Below are positions 16,521-25,349 of a stretch of 64,000 bases of DNA, in pieces. The notes beneath the pieces are model-generated. The model did not search any database, was not told where the DNA came from, and saw only the letters and a program-made list of their open reading frames with translations. The translations under genes were made by a program, and so were the position numbers. How positions within the stretch are numbered: position 1 is the first letter of the stretch; every line of letters begins with the position of its first letter. Source of the DNA: Actinomadura terrae. GTDB taxonomy: Bacteria; Actinomycetota; Actinomycetes; Streptosporangiales; Streptosporangiaceae. The DNA lies in NCBI RefSeq assembly GCF_022751215.1, contig NZ_JAICDG010000002.1, forward strand, positions 1 to 64,000, read 5' to 3'.

Positions 16521-18605
16521 ATGACAGTCAATCCAGGACATTCGCCACACAGTGACGAGGCGCTGCCCGAAGATCGCTTCCTCGACCGTGAGGAGAGCTG
16601 GCTCCGGTTCAACCAGCGGGTCCTGGAGCTCGCCGAGGACTCCACGCTGCCCCTCCTGGAGCGCGTCCGGTTCCTGTCGATCTTCGCGAGCAACCTGGAC
16701 GAGTTCTTCATGGTGCGGGTCGCCGGGCTCGCCCGCCGGATGGCGACCGGCCTCGCCGTCCAGTCCGCGAGCGGCCGCCAGCCCCGCGAGGTACTGGAAC
16801 GTACCGCCGGGGTCGCCCACGAACTGATGCTGCGGCACGCCGCCGCGTTCCGCAACGAGATCCGTCCCGCCCTCGGCAAGGAGGGCATCGACATCCTGCG
16901 CTGGGACGAGCTGGCCGAGACCGAGCAGGAGCGGCTGCGGCGGCTGTTCCGCGACCGGATCTACCCCGTCCTGACCCCGCTGGTCGTCGACTCCGCGCAC
17001 CCGTTCCCCTACATCTCGGGCCTCTCGCTCAACCTCGCCGTGATCGTCCGCGACCCGGAGACGGACGCGACGATGTTCGCCCGGGTCAAGGTGCCGCCGC
17101 TGCTGCCGCGCTTCATCGAGGCCTCCGCCGACCGGTTCACGCCGCTGGAGGACGTGATCGCCGCGCACCTCGGCCAGCTGTTCATCGGCATGGAGGTCGT
17201 CGAGCACCACGCGTTCCGCGTCACCCGCAACCAGGACCTGGAGATCGACGACGACATCAGCGAGGGCCTGCTCCAGGCGCTGGAGCGCGAGCTGCTGCGC
17301 CGCAGGTTCGGGCCCGTCGTCCGGCTGGAGGTCGAGGAGTCGATCTCCGACGGCGTGCTGGAGCTGCTCACCGAGGAGCTCCAGGTGCACGACTCGCAGA
17401 TCTACCGCGTCGGCGGCCCGCTCGACCTCGGCGGCCTCGCCGCGATCGCGGACCTGGACCGCCCGGAGCTGAAGTACGTCCCTTTCGTCCCGTCCAAGGC
17501 GGCCTTGCCGGACGATGTGAGCATCTTCTCGGCCATCCGTGAGCGGGACGTGCTCGTCCACCACCCCTACGACTCGTTCACCACGTCCGTCCAGCGGCTG
17601 ATCGAGGACGCCGCCGCCGACAAGCGCGTCCTCGCGATCAAGCAGACGCTCTACCGCACCAGCGGCGACTCCCCGATCGTGGACGCACTCATGAACGCGG
17701 CCGAGGCGGGCAAGCAGGTCGTCGTGGTCGTCGAATTGAAGGCGCGCTTCGACGAGCGTGCCAACATCGCCTGGGCGCGCAAGCTGGAGACGGCGGGCTG
17801 CCACGTCGTCTACGGGTTCGTCGGGCTGAAGACGCACTGCAAGCTCGCGCTGATCGTCCGGCAGGACGCGGACGGCACCCTGCGCCGCTACTGCCACATC
17901 GGCACCGGCAACTACCACCCGAAGACCGCGCGGCTGTACGAGGACTTCGGCCTGCTCACCGCCAACCCCGAGGTCGGCGAGGACGTCAGCGCCCTGTTCA
18001 ACCACCTCACCGGCTACTCGCGGCAGAACTCCTACCACCGGCTGCTGGTCGCGCCGAACAGCCTGCGCTCCGGGCTCGTCCAGCGGATCGAGCACGAGAT
18101 CGAGAACCACCGCGCCGGGCACGCCGCGCGGATCCGGATCAAGTGCAACTCGCTCGTGGACGAGGTCGTGATCGACGCGCTGTACCGGGCGTCCCAGGAG
18201 GGCGTGCCGGTGGAGATCTGGGTGCGCGGCATCTGCGCGCTGCGTCCCGGCGTCCCCGGGCTGTCGGAGACGATCAAGGTGCGCAGCGTCCTCGGCCGGT
18301 TCCTGGAGCACTCGCGGGTGTTCGCGTTCGAGAACGGCGGCGAGCCCGAGGTGTGGCTCGGCAGCGCCGACCTGATGCACCGCAACCTCGACCGCCGCGT
18401 CGAGGCCCTCGTCTCGGTCAACGACCGCGCCCAGCGCCAGGAGCTGCTCACGCTGCTCGACACCGCCATGGACGACGGCACCCAGGCCTGGACGCTCGCG
18501 GGCGACGGCGCCTGGACGCGCGCCGCCGCGCCACCGGGCGAGACGCTGCTGGACATCCAGACCCACCTGGTCCGCAGCCGCCGGTGGAAGACCGTCGATG
18601 GCTGA
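16521..18605 (+). CDS. ppk: polyphosphate kinase (Ppk1, RNA degradosome type)
   Basis: The 694-residue enzyme reversibly transfers the ATP gamma-phosphate to polyphosphate. All four Ppk1 domains are visible: N-terminal [28 protein letters not shown], the head domain, and two PLD-like catalytic domains. The autophosphorylated histidine is His459 in [36 protein letters not shown] and [12 protein letters not shown] line the active site. The length is standard for the family. The start has GGGGA upstream and a PHO-box-like repeat. The last eight bases overlap the Nudix gene, and a polyphosphate-binding CHAD protein follows on the other strand. Confidence 0.96.
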   Translation: MTVNPGHSPHSDEALPEDRFLDREESWLRFNQRVLELAEDSTLPLLERVRFLSIFASNLDEFFMVRVAGLARRMATGLAVQSASGRQPREVLERTAGVAHELMLRHAAAFRNEIRPALGKEGIDILRWDELAETEQERLRRLFRDRIYPVLTPLVVDSAHPFPYISGLSLNLAVIVRDPETDATMFARVKVPPLLPRFIEASADRFTPLEDVIAAHLGQLFIGMEVVEHHAFRVTRNQDLEIDDDISEGLLQALERELLRRRFGPVVRLEVEESISDGVLELLTEELQVHDSQIYRVGGPLDLGGLAAIADLDRPELKYVPFVPSKAALPDDVSIFSAIRERDVLVHHPYDSFTTSVQRLIEDAAADKRVLAIKQTLYRTSGDSPIVDALMNAAEAGKQVVVVVELKARFDERANIAWARKLETAGCHVVYGFVGLKTHCKLALIVRQDADGTLRRYCHIGTGNYHPKTARLYEDFGLLTANPEVGEDVSALFNHLTGYSRQNSYHRLLVAPNSLRSGLVQRIEHEIENHRAGHAARIRIKCNSLVDEVVIDALYRASQEGVPVEIWVRGICALRPGVPGLSETIKVRSVLGRFLEHSRVFAFENGGEPEVWLGSADLMHRNLDRRVEALVSVNDRAQRQELLTLLDTAMDDGTQAWTLAGDGAWTRAAAPPGETLLDIQTHLVRSRRWKTVDG

Positions 18606-19494
18606 GCCCGTCCGCGCGGCGGGGGCGGTGCTCTGGCGGGACGGCCCGGAGTTCGCGGTGATCCACCGTCCCCGCTACGACGACTGGTCGTTCCCCAAGG
18701 GCAAGGTCGACAAGGGCGAGCACGTGCTGCGCGCCGCCGTCCGGGAGATCGAGGAGGAGACCGGGGTGCGCGCGCGCCTCGGCCGCCGCCTGCCCACGGT
18801 CCGGTACCCGGTCGACGGACGGCCGAAGCGGGTCGACTACTGGTCGGCGCGGGCCGCGGGCGGGACCGCGTTCGCGGTGAACGACGAGGTCGACCGGCTT
18901 GTCTGGCTCCCCGCCGCCGAGGCGGAGGCGAGGCTCAGCTACCGGCACGACGTCGACCTGCTGCGCGAGTTCCTGCGCGGACCCCTCACGACCTGGCCGC
19001 TGGTGATCCTGCGGCACGGCTCCGCCGGGGAGAAGCACGCCTGGCGCGAGCCCGACGAACTCCGTCCGCTGGACGAGAAGGGCCGCGACGAGGCGTCCGA
19101 GCTGGCCGCGCTGCTGCACGCCTACGGCCCGTCCCGGCCGCTCAGCTCGGCGACCGCGCGCTGCCTGGAGACCGTCCTGCCCTACGCGCGGCTCGCCGGG
19201 ACGCCGATCACCACCGACGCGGCGTTCACGGTCGGCCAGACCAGCGCCGCCCGCGCGATGGAACGCGTGCTGGACATCGTCGCCGAGGGGGTTCCCACCG
19301 TCCTGTGCACGCACGGCGAGGTCGTCTCCGATCTCGTCACGGGCCTGTGCAAGGAACTGGGCGAGAACCCCCCGGACGACCCAGGACTGCGCAAGAGCGA
19401 GTTCTGGGTCGTCCACCTGGACACGTCAACGATCGCGTCGCTGGAGCGCCACACACCCCTCAGAAGGACGGGCCGAGCGTCTGCGACCAAGTGA
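18598..19494 (+). CDS. mutT1: Nudix hydrolase-histidine phosphatase fusion (MutT1-like)
   Basis: The 298-residue protein joins two domains. Residues 5-130 are a Nudix hydrolase with the complete box [23 protein letters not shown] (G-x5-E-x7-REUxEExGU). Residues 133-285 are a histidine-phosphatase domain with the RHG motif (LRHGSAG, His140) and a second His in [10 protein letters not shown]. This matches mycobacterial MutT1, which hydrolyses 8-oxo-dGTP and diadenosine polyphosphates. It overlaps ppk by eight bases, so both are made from one message, consistent with linked nucleotide and polyphosphate turnover. Its 3' end overlaps the convergent CHAD gene by 35 bases. Confidence 0.92.
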   Translation: MAEPVRAAGAVLWRDGPEFAVIHRPRYDDWSFPKGKVDKGEHVLRAAVREIEEETGVRARLGRRLPTVRYPVDGRPKRVDYWSARAAGGTAFAVNDEVDRLVWLPAAEAEARLSYRHDVDLLREFLRGPLTTWPLVILRHGSAGEKHAWREPDELRPLDEKGRDEASELAALLHAYGPSRPLSSATARCLETVLPYARLAGTPITTDAAFTVGQTSAARAMERVLDIVAEGVPTVLCTHGEVVSDLVTGLCKELGENPPDDPGLRKSEFWVVHLDTSTIASLERHTPLRRTGRASATK

Positions 19495-20959
19495 CGGCGA
19501 GCCGGCCGCGCGCGGCCTCGGCGTCACACCGCTCCGCCCCGTACAGGACGCCCAGCGCGAACGCGTCGGACACCAACCGCGCGCGCCGTGCGGCCTCTTC
19601 AAGGTGCTGCATGGCGATGACGCCGTCCTGGTACTCGCCGAGCACTTCCTGGATGCGCTTCGCGTCCTTGACGACCCGCCGGGCCGCCACGCCCAGCACG
19701 GGCACCGCCACCTCCGCCGCGTACCGCGCGCGCTTGGCGGCCTTGCGCGTGTCGTGGCGCGCGATGTCCTCGTCCTCGGCGACCGCGATCGACGCGTAGT
19801 CCTTCGCCATCCGCTCCCACGCCTTCGTCACCAGGACGGGCAGCTCCTTGCGCGCCTTCTTCTCCGCCGCCCGCCCCAGCGGCGGATTCGCGATCAAATC
19901 CTCCAGCGCCTCCAGCAACGCGAAGTACCGGGGCTCCTTCAGGCTCGCGTTCAACCTCCGGTACGCGCCCCGCTCCCGCCGCGCCAGCTCCTCCATCCAC
20001 CCGGCCGCCGCGCCGTCCAGCCGCTCCTGGAAGCGCATCCGCAGCACCTCCAGGTCGCGGACCTCCCCGAGCACCGCCGCGAGCCACTTCAACTCGTCGC
20101 CGAGCGAGGCGTCCACGTCCAGGACCGGGCGGTAGCTCTTGAGCGTGCTGCGGATCCTGCGCACCGCCACCCGCATCCGGTGGACGGCGTCGTCCTCCCC
20201 GACCCGCGCCTTCGGGTCGTACTCGAACACCGCCTCGACCTGCGCCGCGAGATAGCCCATCACCGCGTCCCCGGTCGTCACCGCGGGCGCCTTGCCGTTC
20301 GTCGTCAACGCCACCAGCCGCGCCCGCGTCGCCGCCCGCGCGGCCTTCGCCTCCGACGGCACGACCGCCCCGTCCAGCAGCCGCCCGAGCTTCGACGACG
20401 ACGCCGCCCGCTTCGCGCCCGCCTTCCGGAGCCGCTTGCCCACGGCCTTCAGCAGCTCGGGCGTCCCGTCCCCGAGCTCGACCTCGACCTCGCGCCACTG
20501 CCGCGGCTCGCCGTCCCGCACGTCCTGCCCGGTCACCAGGTCGTCGGCCACCTCGGCGAGCATCGCCCCGTCCTCGTCGTACAGCCGGACGACCGTCCGC
20601 TCGGTGTCGAGCGTCGCCACCGGATCGAGCTCCGCCCCCCGCGTGTGCGCCGCCACCAGCCCCGCCAGCCGCGCCGGAACCACTCGCGGCCGCCCCAGCG
20701 GCGCCTGTAGCTCCTGCTTGCTGTCGGGCCCCACCGGCATCTTCAGATGCCACCCGGCGTCCGTCCCGCCCTTCCTGCGCCGCAACGTGATCCCCTGCGC
20801 GGCCAGCCGCAGATCCTCGGTGTCGAAGTAGCTCGCGGCGAGCTCGTACGTCACCGGCTCGCCCACGGACGCCACGCCCGGCAGCCCGTCCAGCTCCGGC
20901 AGGACGAACTCGGCGGCGGCGTCGTACTTGTGCTCGATCTCCAGATGCTTCAAGGCCAC
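19460..20959 (-). CDS. CYTH and CHAD domain protein (polyphosphate-associated)
   Basis: The 499-residue protein has an N-terminal CYTH/triphosphate-tunnel domain (about residues 1-200) with the ExExK motif EIEHK at its start and charged strands (ASYFDTEDLRL, ITLRRRKGG, WHLKMPVG). A C-terminal CHAD domain (about 215-495) has conserved histidines and basic helices (HRMRVAVRRIRSTLKSYRPVL, HDTRKAAKRARYA). CHAD domains bind polyphosphate, and CYTH domains bind or hydrolyse triphosphates. GTG at 20959 has GGAGGAG six to seven bases upstream. Its position beside ppk and mutT1 supports a role in polyphosphate granules or hydrolysis. Confidence 0.92.
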   Translation of the reverse strand: MALKHLEIEHKYDAAAEFVLPELDGLPGVASVGEPVTYELAASYFDTEDLRLAAQGITLRRRKGGTDAGWHLKMPVGPDSKQELQAPLGRPRVVPARLAGLVAAHTRGAELDPVATLDTERTVVRLYDEDGAMLAEVADDLVTGQDVRDGEPRQWREVEVELGDGTPELLKAVGKRLRKAGAKRAASSSKLGRLLDGAVVPSEAKAARAATRARLVALTTNGKAPAVTTGDAVMGYLAAQVEAVFEYDPKARVGEDDAVHRMRVAVRRIRSTLKSYRPVLDVDASLGDELKWLAAVLGEVRDLEVLRMRFQERLDGAAAGWMEELARRERGAYRRLNASLKEPRYFALLEALEDLIANPPLGRAAEKKARKELPVLVTKAWERMAKDYASIAVAEDEDIARHDTRKAAKRARYAAEVAVPVLGVAARRVVKDAKRIQEVLGEYQDGVIAMQHLEEAARRARLVSDAFALGVLYGAERCDAEAARGRLAVTWSQTLGPSF

Positions 20960-21133
20960 GATCTGCTCCTCCACGGGGTTCCAACGGCGACGAGCACACC
21001 CAGATGGCCAGCATTCCACGCCAAGGTGAACAGATACCGAAAGACCAATGTCGGCCCAAGCCAACACCACCGTTCACCCGCCAAAACACAACGAACAACC
21101 CGCCCCAAGCGTGACGAACCTCTCCCGCCGTCC

Positions 21134-22345
21134 CTACCGCGCGGCCAGGAGCTCGACAGCGGCGTCCACGACCGTGGACGGTACGCCGTCCGCACGCCTG
21201 ACCAGCTCGCAGACCGCATGAAGCAGGCTCGCGGAGCGCCCCGGACCAACGGCCCCCACGTCGCCGGAAATCTCGATCAAGACCTCCTCGGCGCGCTCCC
21301 AGTCCCGCACATGCGCCAAGGCATTCAGCAGTTGGACGAGATCGAGCCGCCCGTAGGGATACCGCCCGCGGCAATTCTCAACGATCCCCTCGCGAAGGGG
21401 CAGCGCGTGCTCCCACTGACCAAGCTGGGCATAGGCCGTTGCCCTGTGCCTGGTCACCTCCGTGCCGTCGAGCCACCACGTCCAATGCGGATCGCGAGAG
21501 GTGACACTCTCCTTGAGACCGGCCTCGGCCAGCCCGAACATGTGCGCGGCAGCCCGTTCGTCCCCGAGTTGGGCGAGCGCGCGCCCACGACGAACCTGAA
21601 ACAACGCAGACACTCGCGGCGGCTGCTCGTCATCAGCGACCTCGGCGATAATCCGCAGGGCCTCACGCGGACGGTGCAGATGCAGGGCCTGCATGGCCAA
21701 ATGAGAGAGAAGGAGCAACTCCATATCGCGGTCTCCCGCGTGCCGGGACAGCATGAGCGCCTCATGGGCGAGCCATCTGGACTCGTCCTGCCTGTCGGCG
21801 TCGTAGGCCAGCCACGCGGCTACCTCCCCGGTCTCACCGGCGGCCGCCAGCAGATCCCGTTCAACCCGTGACTCGTAGGCACCCGACCCCAGCTTCTCGT
21901 ACGCGACGCGAAAGGCACGCAGGGCGACGGGGAACAGATCGTGCCCGCCCCAGAGCGAATCGAGCCTGATGAGATCCTGGTTCGTTCCCCGAAGCGACCC
22001 GACGAAGTCGGCGTCCGCCGGACGCCCCTCCGTCCCGAGCGAAGAGGCGGCGCCGACCAGGGCCAGCCCCAGACCGTCAGGCTCAACGACATTCTCCCCG
22101 GAGGAGAACAGTTCGCCTTCCGGGACGCCGAAGGCACGGGCATACAAGATGCGATACCGAGGCCCCGCCGTGTGTTCCCCCGCCTCGTGCCCACGAATGG
22201 TGCGCTCAAGGTCCTTGAGCGCGGGCAGCCGCCGAGCGACCCGCTCGGACGCGACGTCCCGGAACAGCTCGGCCAGGTCGGCAACGGTCAGCCCGCGCGC
22301 CTTACGCGCGGCCCGCAGGCGAGCCGCAATTTCCTTGTCCGGCAT
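21134..22345 (-). CDS. XRE-family regulator with TPR-like domain (copy 3 of 3)
   Basis: The 403-residue protein begins with a helix-turn-helix of the XRE class (MPDKEIAARLRAARKARGLT, VADLAELFRDVASERVARRL, then RTIRGHEAG). The first 90 residues are almost identical to those of the next two genes upstream. The remainder is alpha-helical, with TPR-like repeats (WLAHEALMLSRHAGDRDMEL, LAMQALHLHRPREALRIIAE), the typical sensor part of actinobacterial XRE/TPR regulators that bind peptides or partner proteins. AGGAGG overlaps the stop codon of the preceding gene (TAGGAGG), 12 bases before this start, so the two are translationally coupled. DNA targets unknown. Confidence 0.85.
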   Translation of the reverse strand: MPDKEIAARLRAARKARGLTVADLAELFRDVASERVARRLPALKDLERTIRGHEAGEHTAGPRYRILYARAFGVPEGELFSSGENVVEPDGLGLALVGAASSLGTEGRPADADFVGSLRGTNQDLIRLDSLWGGHDLFPVALRAFRVAYEKLGSGAYESRVERDLLAAAGETGEVAAWLAYDADRQDESRWLAHEALMLSRHAGDRDMELLLLSHLAMQALHLHRPREALRIIAEVADDEQPPRVSALFQVRRGRALAQLGDERAAAHMFGLAEAGLKESVTSRDPHWTWWLDGTEVTRHRATAYAQLGQWEHALPLREGIVENCRGRYPYGRLDLVQLLNALAHVRDWERAEEVLIEISGDVGAVGPGRSASLLHAVCELVRRADGVPSTVVDAAVELLAAR

Positions 22346-22357
22346 CCGGCGTCCCTC

Positions 22358-23545
22358 CTAACCTTTTACAGCTGCGAGAAGCTCCGACAACTCGTCCACC
22401 GTGGAGTGGCCGGGGTACCGCTCCGCCAGCGAGTCGCGAACCTGTGCGACGTCGGTGAGGGTCTTCTTGCCGCCGGTCGAGGAGAGCGTGCCCAAGGCGA
22501 CCCGCAGTTCCGAAACGGACTCCTGTAGCTCCCCGGTGGCCGCTCGCGCAGCGGCGGCTTGGACGCGATACCAGGCGACCCACTCCGATCCTTGGATCGC
22601 CTCGGGCATGCCCTGGATGCCCTTCGTGATGGCCTCGGCGGCGGCCTCGTGCTCGCCGAGATATCTGAGAATCAGCCCGCGCTGCATGGCCAGCATTTCG
22701 GCGCCGTAGAAGTACAGGCCGTCCGGGTCCTCATGGCTTGAGCCGCCCGCCAGGATGTCCTCCGCCTGCCCAACTGCCCGAAGCGCCTCCTGTCGCTCTC
22801 CGAGAAGGGCCAAGGCCCGTCCACGCTGCTGGGTGGCGACGGCACGCGTCCCGGCCGCCCTCGCCAGGCGGGCAGCGGCCGCCGAGAGATCCGCCATGTC
22901 GCCGTAATCGCCGCAGGCCCACGCCAGGTGACCGCGCATCGACAGAGCGGTCGCCGCGAGATCCTCATCACCCGCCCGCATGCCGAGGCGAAGCGCCTGG
23001 TCGAACAGCCCACCCGCGCTGGCATGCGCACCGGTCGCGGTGTTGAGCCACCCGTTGAACTGCGAGGCCTCGGACGCGATCGCCGCGAGCCTGCCTCCGA
23101 GCGCCCCCCGGGCCCCTCGCAGGAGATGCAGGACGAGCTCAAGATGACCACTGGCCGCGCCCAGCACGGCCCGCGCCCCCACCACGTCCTCGATGCGCCG
23201 CTGGCCGGCGAGCGTCGCCGCCAACCCGTCCACCACCACGGCATCGAGCCGAGCCGGATCACGCGCCACGAAGGCCAACCGCTCGGCATCGTCCGAGCCA
23301 GAGGCGAAGAGTTGCTGCTCAGGGATGCCGAAAGCGCGGGCGTACAGGATGCGGTAGCGAGGGCCCGCCACGTGCTCGCCCGCCTCGTGGCCGCGAATGG
23401 TGCGCTCAAGGTCCTTGAGCGCGGGCAGCCGCCGAGCGACCCGCTCGGACGCGACGTCCCGGAACAACTCGGCCAGGTCGGCAACGGTCAGCCCGCGAGC
23501 TTTGCGTTCGGCCCGCAACCGAGCAGCAATTTCCTTCTCCGGCAC
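22358..23545 (-). CDS. XRE-family regulator with TPR-like domain (copy 2 of 3)
   Basis: The 395-residue paralogue shares its first 90 residues with its neighbours (MPEKEIAARLRAERKARGLT, ALKDLERTIRGHEAGEHVAG, RYRILYARAFGIPE) but its helical C-terminal part is different in sequence. That part contains paired helices (FDQALRLGMRAGDEDLAATA, LRAVGQAEDILAGG, RYLGEHEAAAEAITKG) typical of TPR arrays. Translation starts at GTG 23545 with AGGAGA overlapping the upstream stop codon. A near-perfect palindrome within the coding sequence (23402-23422) is shared with copy 3. The three genes are one operon read right to left. Confidence 0.85.
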   Translation of the reverse strand: MPEKEIAARLRAERKARGLTVADLAELFRDVASERVARRLPALKDLERTIRGHEAGEHVAGPRYRILYARAFGIPEQQLFASGSDDAERLAFVARDPARLDAVVVDGLAATLAGQRRIEDVVGARAVLGAASGHLELVLHLLRGARGALGGRLAAIASEASQFNGWLNTATGAHASAGGLFDQALRLGMRAGDEDLAATALSMRGHLAWACGDYGDMADLSAAAARLARAAGTRAVATQQRGRALALLGERQEALRAVGQAEDILAGGSSHEDPDGLYFYGAEMLAMQRGLILRYLGEHEAAAEAITKGIQGMPEAIQGSEWVAWYRVQAAAARAATGELQESVSELRVALGTLSSTGGKKTLTDVAQVRDSLAERYPGHSTVDELSELLAAVKG

Positions 23546-23557
23546 CCGGCATCTCTC

Positions 23558-24790
23558 CTAGCTCTGTACATCGCCCTGCCCCACCTCGGCCGGACGGCAT
23601 AGCTCGCGGTACGCCTCGTTCAGTTCGGCGGCCTTCGGGACGTCCAGCGCCTGCACCGCCGCGATCACCTCTTCGGCACGCCAGTAGTTGGACGGCACCA
23701 ACCGCCCGCTCGTCACCGCCTCCAACACCGTGTGCGCCGCCTCGTCGGCTCGTCCCGCCGCGAGCAGCGCCAAGCCGAGATCAAGCCGCGCCGAGGCCGC
23801 GCGCCGTGGACGGCCCACCGCCCCCTCCAGCCGGGCCAGCACCCCGCGCGCATAGGGCTCGGCCGCCGGATCGCCCAACCAGGACAGCGTCGTGGCGGTG
23901 TAGGCATCGCTCTTCGCCGGGTCGTAGCGGTAGTGGTGTTCGGGCCGGTCGGGCGTCGTCAGCGGCATCACCAGCCGCTCCACACGTGCGAGCGCGTCCC
24001 GCGTCTCGGGCCCGGCCGCGAGCCGCGCCCATGCGCGCCCCTCTTGTGCTGTGGCCTGGATGAACGCCGATCCGCCACGTGGCGCGACGTCCTGCGCATC
24101 ACGTGCCAGCGATAGCGCCCCGCGATAGTCGCCGTCGGTGAGCTTCTGCCAGGCACGCGTCTCCAGCGTCCACGCGAGGATCTCCGGATGTTCCGCGTGC
24201 TCGGCGAGTTGGGCGGCCGTCCGCAGCCGCGCGGCGGCCGCCGGACGTTGCCCGAGGTCGATGTCGCAGGTCGCGGCGAGCAGCGACAACCACCCACCGA
24301 CGACCACGAGACGCCGCAGTTCGACCAACGTCATGCGGGCGTCCATGAGCTGCGAGACATATCCCAGAAACCGGCGCGTGCGCTTCAGCAGCTCACCCGG
24401 TGCCGCCACCGGATACGCTGCCGCCAACTCGTCCACGGCGATCTCCAGGGCGACGAGCGTCTCGTCCCCGACATCACTCGCCGCGACCCGCCGCGCCAAC
24501 TCCACCGCGTCCAGCTCATCGTCCGCAGGGGCGGAAGGAGTGCGTCCACCGAACAGTTCGGCCTCAGGGATGCCGAAAGCGCGGGCGTACAGGATGCGGT
24601 AGCGAGGGCCCGCCACGTGCTCGCCCGCCTCGTGGCCGCGAATGGTGCGCTCGAGGTCCTTGAGCGCGGGCAGCCGCCGAGCGACCCGCTCGGACGCCAC
24701 ATCTCGGAACAATTCAGCCAGGTCGGCAACGGTCAGCCCGCGAGCTTTGCGTTCGGCCCGCAAGCGGGCCGCGAGTTCTTTGTCCGGCAC
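23558..24790 (-). CDS. XRE-family regulator with TPR-like domain (copy 1 of 3)
   Basis: This 410-residue protein is the first gene of the operon. It starts at GTG 24790 (MPDKELAARLRAERKARGLT) and has the same N-terminal helix-turn-helix and GIPEAELFGG junction as the other copies. Its C-terminal 300 residues are again divergent and helical (ARLRTAAQLAEHAEHPEILA, LARDAQDVAPRGG, LGLALLAAGRADEAAHTVLE), consistent with TPR-type repeats. The promoter must lie in the 140-base gap shared with the divergent small gene at 24931. Conserved DNA-binding parts with varied sensor parts suggest that the three compete for the same operators while sensing different inputs. Confidence 0.85.
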   Translation of the reverse strand: MPDKELAARLRAERKARGLTVADLAELFRDVASERVARRLPALKDLERTIRGHEAGEHVAGPRYRILYARAFGIPEAELFGGRTPSAPADDELDAVELARRVAASDVGDETLVALEIAVDELAAAYPVAAPGELLKRTRRFLGYVSQLMDARMTLVELRRLVVVGGWLSLLAATCDIDLGQRPAAAARLRTAAQLAEHAEHPEILAWTLETRAWQKLTDGDYRGALSLARDAQDVAPRGGSAFIQATAQEGRAWARLAAGPETRDALARVERLVMPLTTPDRPEHHYRYDPAKSDAYTATTLSWLGDPAAEPYARGVLARLEGAVGRPRRAASARLDLGLALLAAGRADEAAHTVLEAVTSGRLVPSNYWRAEEVIAAVQALDVPKAAELNEAYRELCRPAEVGQGDVQS

Positions 24791-24930
24791 CCGCGATTCA
24801 CCTCGGATGTTCGCGGCCGAGGGCCGTCCCTCGGTTCATCCGCGATTATCAGGCTGACCTCGGCCGCCCGCCACCGATTCACTGACAGTCACCGAAACAT
24901 CACCGCGAATCACGGTAGGAGGAGACCGTC

Positions 24931-25164
24931 ATGAACGCGGACGGCGACGTCGAGCGGGCCAAGGCACGGCTTCGGGAGGAGTTCCCCGGCTGGTCGATCA
25001 TCTACACCGATCGCGGACGGTGGTGGGCGACTCGTCCCACTGCGGTCGACGAAGATCCGCCGCGCGCCGAGAGCGGCACCCTCGACGCCGACACACCAGA
25101 CGACCTGCGCGCCGAACTGCGGAGCCTGACGAAGTCCCGCTCAGGCGCGGGGCACACACCGTGA
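24931..25164 (+). CDS. small FPGWSI...GRWWATR protein, unknown function
   Basis: The 77-residue protein contains EEFPGWSIIYTDRGRWWATR (residues 16-35), a pattern found in many small actinobacterial proteins of unknown function that often sit beside XRE regulators. A charged C-terminal tail (DTPDDLRAELRSLTKSRSG) follows. AGGAGG stands at the correct distance before the ATG at 24931, which is strong evidence for translation. It is divergent from the XRE array and may be controlled by it. The 185 bases after it hold no clear gene, only a weak hairpin AGCCT/AGGCT (25322-25335). Confidence 0.7.
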   Translation: MNADGDVERAKARLREEFPGWSIIYTDRGRWWATRPTAVDEDPPRAESGTLDADTPDDLRAELRSLTKSRSGAGHTP

Positions 25165-25349
25165 ACCCGACGTCCAACCTCGACCTGCTCGCGCGGTCTG
25201 GTTCGTGTCATCGACCGGCGATCCGCTCGGCCCCTGCCACGACCTGCCCGGGACGACCAAAGCGATTGGCGACCGGCTCGCCTCCCTCGCCGCACAGAAG
25301 CGCCCGCTTCGTCTTCGGTGGAGCCTGCGGAGGCTTCTTTGTGGTCAGG

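Noticed and set aside
16494..18566. 690-codon open frame antisense to ppk
   Set aside because: It mirrors the third-position GC bias of ppk, has no ribosome site and encodes a His/Asp/Val/Arg-rich sequence without family motifs; ppk is certain on the other strand.
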